Positions 56,151 through 64,000 of a stretch of 64,000 nt of DNA are shown one piece after another. Positions within the stretch are counted from its first letter, which is position 1. Each line of letters begins with the position of its first letter. The notes below the pieces were generated by a model. The model ran no database searches and was not told where the DNA came from. It saw only the letters and a list, made by a program, of their open reading frames with translations. The position numbers were made by a program, and so were the translations under genes. The DNA is from Halictus rubicundus (Eukaryota; Arthropoda; Insecta; Hymenoptera; Halictidae): assembly GCF_050948215.1 (NCBI RefSeq), contig NC_135163.1, positions 682,001 through 746,000 of the forward strand, written 5' to 3'.

Positions 56151-56429
56151 ATGAGATTCATAAGAATTTTCCTAGATTTAAATTTCTCGAGAAATTCTCG
56201 AGAAAGAATTCTTGAGAAGGAACACTAGTTACATATGAATGAGACACTGTATTCGAATGATCGTTTAGAGTGACTGTGGACGCGCCAACGTGTTTGGGTC
56301 CGGCGTGAAAGGGAGTCTGTTTGGGCCGAAGTGTGAAAGAAGAGTGTTTGGGTCACGGTGACAAGAGTAAAGTGTTTAGGGGCGCTAAGCGCAGGGCGTA
56401 CGTGACTGTTTGGGTTTTCCGAATGGATG

Positions 56430-57154
56430 TGATCGCGCCGAATGGTCAGCTTCGTTGTTCTGGAGAGGTATGTTGTGTATGGGCTGTGATTACCAGGTTT
56501 AACAAATAACAGAACTATCACTTTATTTAACATTAATATAAACAAACTTTGTGGACTGTATATTTAGCGCGATTGATTATTACAAGAGAAGATACTCTTG
56601 TCTCAATAACTGTACGAAACAGTGGTCTTTAGAGAAGTACTAAGACTTCGGTATGTTCTTCTAACTAAAGACTGTACGAAACAGTGGCCGTAAGGGAAGT
56701 GCTTGGACTTCGGTGTATTTTCTAAATCTACCCGCGCTTGCCAAACACCGATATTTAAGCGAGTTGTCAATGGGCGGTGACTTGACTGGCCAACGCCCAC
56801 GATGGTAGAGAAAGTGGTGGAAAAGTGTAAGAAACATTTGGCAAGCCGTGTTGACGGAAAAACCCGGACTCAGGCGGCGCAACGCAGGTAAGGCCCGTCC
56901 GGTGACACGTGACAATGACCCAAGTATTTTATGGAGACGGGTGAAAACGGCAATTTCGAAAGTGAAGACCAGGGAAGCACACGTGCAAGGGTAATAAACT
57001 ACTTCCCGAGTCCTAATCCCCGAAGCGTGATTTTTACTTTCCCGGTTGTAAATGACCTTGTAAAGATTCCGTTTTTGGGACATTTGGTTGCCAAATGTGC
57101 AAGACGGGCACTTCGTCCAAGCTAATAAACTGACCTTCGAGGGTCGCACAAACA
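56430..57154. mobile_element. Probable solo LTR, 725 bp, in the outer solo LTR
   Basis: Starts TGATCGCGCC and ends GCACAAACA, with a 5-bp duplication GGATG on both sides (56425-56429 and 57155-57159). Because TGA follows on both sides, the data also allow an 8-bp duplication (GGATGTGA) and a DNA transposon. TG..CA ends favour an LTR. A ~75-bp internal duplication has ACTGTACGAAACAGTGG at about 56608 and 56671. The 162-codon minus-strand frame inside has no known motif. Confidence 0.6.
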
Positions 57155-57466
57155 GGATGTGAAACTGATAGAGAGAGAATGAGATTGCGAGAGAGGAAGA
57201 ATGAAAAAGGGCCTTATTATAAAAGCGACGAACGCGAGGGATGTTAGGTCAGTCAGTAGAGAGAGTGTCAGTCGGTAGAGAGAGTCAGTAGAGCGAGAGT
57301 TAGAGAAGCGAGAGTCGCGAGCGTTATTAAAGTATTTAGTATCGAGTTGTCATTAAGTATCGAGTTGTCGAAAGAGTATAAAGGACTATAGTGAAATCGG
57401 TATGAGATCACTCCACCCGTTACGTCACACCTAAAACGTAGGAGTTTCCCTTAAAATATTCCTACA

Positions 57467-57568
57467 GTATCAAAGTTACAACGCGTCGAATTTTAGTCGC
57501 GTCAAAATTGCAACGTGTTGAATTTGAAACGCGTAAAAATTACAACGCGTTGAATTTGATAAGGGGTC
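57467..57568. repeat. Minisatellite with ACGCGT core, right part
   Basis: Continuation of the array at 43986-44150, resuming after the GTAT target duplication: about six further units of the ACAACGCG / TTGAATTT type. Confidence 0.8.
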
Positions 57569-59286
57569 AATATAAAACAACGTAGATATACCAGTCTCAT
57601 TTTCTGCTCGGTACGGTTAGTGTTAAACGAATCGAAATCTGAGAATCACCTACTGGTTATGCGAGACGCGAAATCGGTGTTGGATAGTGTAACATTTCGA
57701 TCGCGTCGGTGTCGCGTGATAATGATTTTCGCGAAATGGAACGCAATAATTGGTCCCGTTTAACTAGAAGCTCCGAGGCATTTTGCAGCGGCGAGGTCAT
57801 CGTTCAATTTCCCATGGAGAATAAGTTAATAGCATTTTCCTTGGAACGTAACCGGCTCAAAGAGTTCCGGCGTATCAAAGTTAGGGGGCCACGAGTGGAA
57901 GATACGCGTCCATTTTCTGACATTTACAGTGATAACACGGCCCGTAATACTACAGGTGAAGTAATAGCTTCTCTCAGCTTCCATTAAGCGCCGAGGATAA
58001 AGCGGCAACGCACGTGCGCGCGCGCTCACGCGGCTCGTCCATGTGTATAAATGCGTGCGTAATGCGATTTATCTAATCATAAGGACGCTCAGGCTTAATG
58101 CTTCGACGCTGCAACCTTAATTCCGGAATGAGGGACCTCGATAATTCGAATCCTATTTAAACCGTTTCCGATAGAAGTCCTTTTGCGAGCAGTACAATTT
58201 TGTTTGTTCGTTCACCGGGGAAGAAAGAGGACGAGATTTATTTACTCCATGGAAGCATATGACGCATACTGGTAATACAGTAGTTAATGTATCCATATAT
58301 AGAGTGGTCCACGCAGTTTTTCATTCACTGTTTAGCTTGATCCGATTTTTCTGGTCTATATTTTATCACTTTATTTTCGCATTTTATTATACATTTTTGG
58401 TTAAACTGACACCGAACACGATACACTTTGGATCATATGTTCCTGTTTAATTGACGATTCAGTAGAACCTCAATACGTGTTTCACGTGTAAACGGTTCAA
58501 TCTGAAGTAGATAGGTATACTATTATTGTACAGGACTGATGCAAGCAATTTTTCGAAAAGAGAACCGTTCAATGACGTTAGGTTTTGTTTGCACGTATGG
58601 CGACACGCGCGAGCAGAGTTTCACGGAACAGCAAGGAAAATACGAACGTGTTGATACTTCCTTGACCCACTGTACACGTTCGGAGTATTTCCATAGGGAA
58701 ACTGCGCGCTGAACTGACACCGGTACCTCTAATCCGAGGGAATACCGATCTTGTATCTCCTCATCGAACTTTACCATTTCTATGTGTATACGTTAAAGCA
58801 GTACGAGTGGAATTTCCGTCGTGCGAAGATTCCCAAGAGTTTTTCATCCTCTTCGCGACACGTGGACGCCGAAAAATAGAAGAGAATGGGAAAAAAAGAC
58901 TTCGAAGAATATTTTCGACGCATTGTCACGTACAGAGCGTCGGCAAGCAGGCGTAACTCGCTTCCAGTCGTGTTCCTTTCAAACGTATCCATTTTGGAAT
59001 AAGCAAACAGCCGAGCAGAATTCCTACGAGCGTGTCGATAGAGGAACGGAATACCGAGTATCGGGACCCATCTATCAGGATCACCGGTTTACTATGTGTG
59101 CGAGAGAGGTCGGATTCTATCCGAGTGCAACTATTGAAACCCGAGCGTCGTAATTATTATTCGAACGCAGTCGATCGCCGCGCATCAAACCGTTTCAATG
59201 TCAATAGCCTCGCGTTGAAACGGAAACTTGCGTTAATGTCACACGAGTTGCCTGTTCGCGTCTACTGCACTGTGTGGCAAAAGCAT
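57569..59286. other. No gene recognised
   Basis: Moderately CpG-rich, particularly 57650-58100 and 58800-59280. The open frames (longest 110 codons at 58821-59153) have no recognised domain. Confidence 0.4.
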
Positions 59287-59649
59287 GGCTAAAGTTCCGA
59301 AAATCAGTCAAATCTGATCGAGCTGAAATTTGATAAACATAGTCATTTTGCACTAAAAACATGTTTCCCAAAAGGATTTTTTCCTACCTTATTGGACACT
59401 CATAACAGCGAATTCCGCCCTTTTTAACTGACGGAACACGCGTTTTAGGACGGAGCCTCTTCCTCTGCACCAGCCTCCACCCCAAACCTAATCAAAATTC
59501 GCCGGTAAGGTAGAAAATGATACTAATATGATAAAGAATTTTTTTCGAGTCGCCAAAAATCCTTTTGGAAAACATGTGTTTAATGCAAAATGAAGCTATG
59601 TGCAAAATTTAAGCTCAATCGAATTTGGCCGATTTTCGGAACTTCGGCC
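59287..59649. mobile_element. Fold-back MITE, AGTTCCGAAAATC family, copy 3
   Basis: Ends GGCTAAAGTTCCGAAAATC and GATTTTCGGAACTTCGGCC. The left arm has a short deletion relative to the other copies, right after CCCAAAAGGATTTTT. The centre has GTTTTAGGACGGAGCC as in copy 1. Confidence 0.85.
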
Positions 59650-60544
59650 GTTTTTTTTGCGTTAATATGGGTATACCAAGTTATCATTAGTAAGAGAGTG
59701 AGATTATTAAATTCAAATATCTGCTAAACTAATAATTTTTCGACATGCATGGAAACGCAATCAATACTTTTTTACGAAGAATAAAATACTGCTTCGATTG
59801 GCGCATAAACACATATACGGTTTCATTTAAAAATCCAAAGTTGTCCTTTAAATCTCCTAAACGCCTCCACGTATGAAGAAGTCATGTACACCACTTCATG
59901 TCTCACTTCATAGCATGCAACATCTGCAGAAATAATTTTTTTGTACAACACATAATTTAAAAATTATTCGTGGTGATCGCGAGTTAGATGTCTCACCTTG
60001 TACGTTAAAACATTCACCGATTGACGAAATTTAATGAACTGATACTCAAGGGCGCAGAGAAGTGATCAGCAAAGCTATCAAACTTTATTTTACGTCTTCG
60101 CAAGGAAATTGGCAGAGTCCGGTTTCATATCTTTTTCCCTAAATCTTTATTAGAGGCTCAGATGACGAAGTAATTAAACGTGACCTTTAGTTACTTATTT
60201 TTTTAAATTGTTTGCATTTCATCTAGTAAACTAATCCTTCTAACTTGTCCCAAAATATCAAATCATTTGGTCCAATTTTAAAAAAGTTATTCTGTTTTAA
60301 AATAGAAATATTACAGACAAAAATTATAGACTTTTATCAGGTCGAACACCCTACGTGTAGGCTGTATATATATTGTGAACTTGTGAAATCTTCCTCTCGC
60401 GTTATTTCTTTACCTATTCTACCTTAGAAGAGATTCACGGTTTGTCCTAAACATTACAATTTATATTCGAATTTCCTTCCGTCGCCATTAATCGACCATA
60501 TTGTACAGTAGCGCTATCATAACTACGTCCGCGTGGTGACGCAA

Positions 60545-60645
60545 TAAAACTAAAAAATCACAATCACGACGTGAATCAAGTTAAAATCACGAGCGTGATC
60601 GTGATTCTGCGATCACTGTGATAAAGCACGGTTAGTGATTTTGCA
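60545..60645. repeat. ATCAC/GTGAT motif cluster
   Basis: About ten ATCAC or GTGAT words in 100 bases, many as neighbouring inverted pairs. It resembles the subterminal region of a hAT element, but no end or target duplication was found. Confidence 0.4.
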
Positions 60646-61262
60646 AGTCATTCCTAGTTATAATCCAAACGGGTAAGATTGCACTTTAAGATAGACATGC
60701 TTAGAATACGGGGAACCAGCACATTCCTCACTTTCAACGTATAGTTTCTAACAATGTTATTAAATTCTTTTAATGGCTTCTTTTGTGTTCCAACTAATCG
60801 TGTCTGTAATAAATGCATAAAATCCGCTGTATAATAATAAATCACGGACAAACATCAAAACGACATTACTGATAAGAACCCCTAATATTTTCCAAGAATG
60901 TTGAACGCAACTGCTTCTGAGAATGATAAGAGTGTTAACAGTGAACTCGGCACATGGCTGTGCGACAGTAATTACGCAGATAAAATTGACAGTCTTTTCG
61001 GAAGAGAATCGAAACATTAAGGAATACAAGTCACGGCGTTCTACCGCGCGCCGTACTCCCTCGTAAACAAAATGGCCGACGATACAGCAATTTCGCAAGT
61101 TTACGACGCTGGCGAACGATGGCCATGCATCGTTCGTGCGAATATATTCGCAAAAGCTCATTACTGACCTCCAATCTCTTCGAGGATAGAGGAACTAACG
61201 GCAACAACATCGGAATACGCTGGTTGCATCCTGATAGGAGACGGCCAGGAATTACAACAGAG

Positions 61263-61264
<2 letters not shown>

Positions 61265-61341
<77 letters not shown>
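61265..61341 (+). repeat. GA microsatellite, about 77 bp
   Basis: An uninterrupted GAGA run of about 38 units. Confidence 0.95.
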
Positions 61342-61346
<5 letters not shown>

Positions 61347-64000
61347 GGCCAGCACCTTCCTGCCTCGAGTAATCGACGGCCCGTAGATAGAAATGAGACG
61401 GCAATTCTGGCTATTAGCGTTAGTTCCCCGGGGCCGAGTTAAGTGAAAACTGTTCCCCAGGGGGATGGAAATTTTCTGATGTATTTCCCGATAACAGGCC
61501 CACGGGATTTTTCCTCCGCAACCATTTTAACAAGTAAATTCGAATACACCATGGGTGCAAAAAGTGTTAACGCGCAGAAAGTGTATAGCTGGATAGGAAG
61601 GTGAAAAGTGCTAAATTGGTTTTGCAACAGGTCATTCGATAGCTTATCCAAAGAAAATACTTCGTGTCAATTTTCAACCCTGTATGTCGACATGGCGGAT
61701 AGTAATGGATGACAAAGAAAATCAGGTTCTTCCGTAGTTTCTCTTATCCTCTTCAATTGAAAATTCTGAAAAAAATCAAGCAATTTTTTCAAAATTTTTA
61801 CCTTCGAAACCGAATTTAAAAAAAAAGTTTTGAAATGCCGATTTCTTGTAGACGTTATGAAATACGAAGTTTATATTTTTATAGTTTTACGGTTGTTAAC
61901 ACATATTTTTTCAGATTTTTCAAATTGGAGACACGTAGGGGACACGTAAAAATCAAAAAACGGTAATCTTCGTACTCTGGCAGAAATCGGGTTAACCTTG
62001 GAGATCATATCAGTTACCCTTTCCGATTATCGTAAAATCGTCGATGTCTAAAGCTTTCATTTCGGAACCGGAAGTTGCACAGCATTAAATCCGAACTCAT
62101 CTCGAATCCATTGATCTCATTCTAACAAGGAACATCACCCAACTGTCGATCACCTGATGAAACATTGCAGATTTATGGTTCAGCCAGAAATAGTTGAACA
62201 AAAATAATAATAGTCTTTTGCAAGCGTATGCTCGGTTGATAGTTTGATATACTTTGACGATATTCCCCGAAAGAGTCAACTTTCTACTCGCACTTAAGGA
62301 ACTAATTAGCCGGCGTTTTTCAAATTTAATTAGAGCGCAAAATCCGAGTTAAACTGTTCGACAATATTTTTGCAGCTTGGGCTATGTTAATTAGATATTC
62401 GGGGAAGCAGCACCGACAGTTAATAGACATGTTAATTACAAATTGACAACGTCGACCGGTTTCAAAATGTCGTATTAACTTTTAATTACTCAATTAGTCG
62501 CGGCCAGTATTTTCAACAGGATATCATGGCATTATTCGCGCGTCGCTTTAAATTGAATCGTACACAAGTATTTGTGCATCCGATCGATACTGCAGGCTTC
62601 AGAATGTTGCAAATTTCTGAAGAACCACGCCGAGACAACATTTCTCAACAAATTCCTTCAAGTAGCACGTCACGTTATTGATTAATTCGAACGACAAATA
62701 AAATATCGAATACGTTTATTAAAAAATCAATTGCTTTTATTTTTGCACACAATTTTCACTTGGGTAAAATAAAATATCCTATACTAAAAGTTCTTGTCGG
62801 CCAAGAATAATTAAAGACACTGTCGATACACGATCAGCAATGTAATCGGCAACTTAATTTAGGGATTTTTGTACGTGCATAATGGCGAAACCAAATTACT
62901 CAAAATAAATTAATTTTTAATAAAATAAGATTACCAAGTACTTCTCTCGACTTCTAAGTATAAGATTACACAAAATAAGAAACTTGCTCTGCAAGGGAGT
63001 ATTTAAATTTTAAGCTTGAACCTCGGCCGCTTAAGAAGTTATGTGTTGGATTGTCGGAGAAGTTATCAAAAATATTTAAAAGTTTCCTGGCTATCTGATA
63101 CACTCGACTCGACATTTATATTGAAATTTTTCTGTTCACGTTCCACGTTCTCCGCTATGTGTAATTCAGACTCGGATTTCCAGGTTTCTATGATAATTCG
63201 AAAATCGTAAAAGCGCCGATGCTACATAAAAAGTAGGGGCTCAGCAAGATTTGAGCGCCAGCGCGGAATTACAAATTTCAAGAGGCGACACGATCTTAAG
63301 GGAACCCTCACGTGATCCTAATCAATTTCTTCCTGCTTTTTTCGACTTTTTCTTGCGCGTCAGAGAATTTTCGACACGTTTCAAGAATTGATAACCAATT
63401 CCTTGCAAAAAATTCAGAGGTCGATCGTCCAAAAATAACGTCAAAAGTAGTACCAATATAATTGAGGTGAAAGTACATTTGCTTTAAAAAAATTAGTCTT
63501 TTAGTCGAAAGAATGTATTAGCTCTTTGCAATCGCAGCTATTCCAACTCGAAAACTAAACATTTCTTCCGACATAGAAAATTTCCATCATAAATGCATAA
63601 AATCTAATATTATTTCAATTGAAGTATGTGTAGCACTTGTTCGATGACCATTTAACTACGTATCTTCTTTTTTTGGTTTCGAAACCGTGTAAAAAAGAAG
63701 GTGGGTGTAATCGGTTGATTGGCCATCGTCTTATCGGCGAGGAAAAATTGCCGTCGGCCCCTAAAATAGAGAAGCCGGTGACGACGCGACGGCCATACCC
63801 GCGGCGGGACTGTAAGTTCAGACGATTATTGGATTTTCCAGGGCCCTTTCGCCCGTTTTGCTCTTCTGCTCGCGATCTTCATTTCCTTACTGCGAGGGCT
63901 CTACCTCGGGATGGAATTTACTTTGACATCGCGGCGAAGCACCTCTTCTCCGAGGGAACCTGTATACTGTATTTATTTCTCTCCGTTACGAGTACAATGC

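Larger units (their letters stand above)
44165..56227 (-). mobile_element. hAT element in the solo LTR, greatly expanded by further insertions
   Basis: Ends TAGTGTTCC and GGAACACTA, with subterminal TTTCTCGAGAAA palindromes on both sides. The 8-bp target duplication GTTATGAA is exact on the left (44157-44164). On the right it reads GTTACATATGAA, the same eight bases with CATA inserted. The hAT's own DNA is only about 44165-44951 and 56151-56227, the rest being later insertions. It retains the C-terminal part of a transposase on the minus strand. Confidence 0.75.
44151..57466 (+). mobile_element. Solo gypsy-type LTR, same family as 27253, split by nested insertions
   Basis: Starts TGTAGG at 44151 and ends CCTACA at 57466. 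It is flanked by a perfect 4-bp duplication GTAT (44147-44150 and 57467-57470) inside the minisatellite. Its own sequence is 44151-44164, then about 56228-56429, then 57160-57466, roughly 510 bp in all, matching the solo LTR at 27253-27752. A hAT element is inserted 14 bases from its 5' end and a 725-bp LTR further in. A TATAAAA near 57221 and TCAGT initiator words downstream indicate + orientation. Confidence 0.85.
59650..64000. other. No gene recognised; microsatellite and short motif cluster inside
   Basis: Mostly AT-rich. A 133-codon minus-strand frame (60760-61161) and a start-like ACAAAATGGCCGAC at 61067 were considered and not supported. 63700-63960 is more GC-rich and may continue into a feature beyond the window. 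Confidence 0.4.

Noticed and set aside
56661..57149. 162-codon frame inside the 725-bp LTR
   Set aside because: Lies in an LTR, spans an internal duplication and has no motif.
60760..61161. 133-codon minus-strand frame
   Set aside because: No recognised motif; hydrophobic stretches alone are not enough.
61071..61166. Possible first exon with a strong start context (ACAAAATGGCC)
   Set aside because: Only about 31 codons before a stop, no clear splice donor, no known peptide.

Overview
The window looks like a piece of an insect nuclear genome, most likely from a hymenopteran, and an ant would fit. The evidence is indirect: the AT-rich background carries CpG-rich islands, there are no prokaryotic gene signals, and the transposable elements are insect-type (Tc1/mariner-like, piggyBac, hAT, Ty1/copia and Ty3/gypsy). 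I could not recognise any host protein-coding exon, tRNA or rRNA. Almost all the coding capacity belongs to mobile elements, so the window reads as a transposon graveyard with one element that looks recently active.

Layout. 0-6.5 kb: a decayed Ty1/copia retrotransposon, with a 3.25-kb non-autonomous hAT element inserted in its 3' LTR (8-bp target duplication). 6.5-14.1 kb: a ~610-bp sequence present twice. The first copy is broken by a piggyBac deletion derivative (TTAA sites). Between the copies lie a degenerate tandem array that received a small retroposed sequence and a fold-back MITE. 14.3-22.6 kb: three related Tc1/mariner-like elements with long inverted repeats, two with broken transposase genes. 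22.6-25.9 kb: CpG-rich, simple-repeat-rich DNA. 25.9-27.8 kb: an element with two 378-bp inverted arms, then a 500-bp solo gypsy-type LTR. 28-43 kb: two related 1.2-1.3 kb solo LTRs (29.6 and 40.4 kb), several MITE families and long featureless tracts.

44.0-57.6 kb is the centrepiece, a nest of insertions that can be resolved from target-site duplications. A 16-17-bp minisatellite is split by a solo LTR (GTAT). That LTR is split by a hAT element (GTTATGAA) and also by a 725-bp solo LTR (GGATG). The hAT is split by an LTR-type insertion (ATGAG). This contains a gypsy element whose gag uses a C-x2-H-x9-C-x3-C finger (CsRn1-like). Its gag is split by another hAT (ATGGATAC) and by a full-length gypsy element in the opposite orientation (TGTT). 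That innermost gypsy has 419-bp LTRs differing at one position and an open 1332-codon gag-pol with its catalytic motifs present. 57.6-64 kb: a third copy of one MITE family, an ~80-bp GA microsatellite and no recognisable genes.

The elements do not form a pathway. The biology here is successive insertion, internal deletion of transposase genes (leaving mobilisable ends) and LTR-LTR recombination. Positions were read by eye. Family names come from protein motifs and target-duplication lengths, not from searches.
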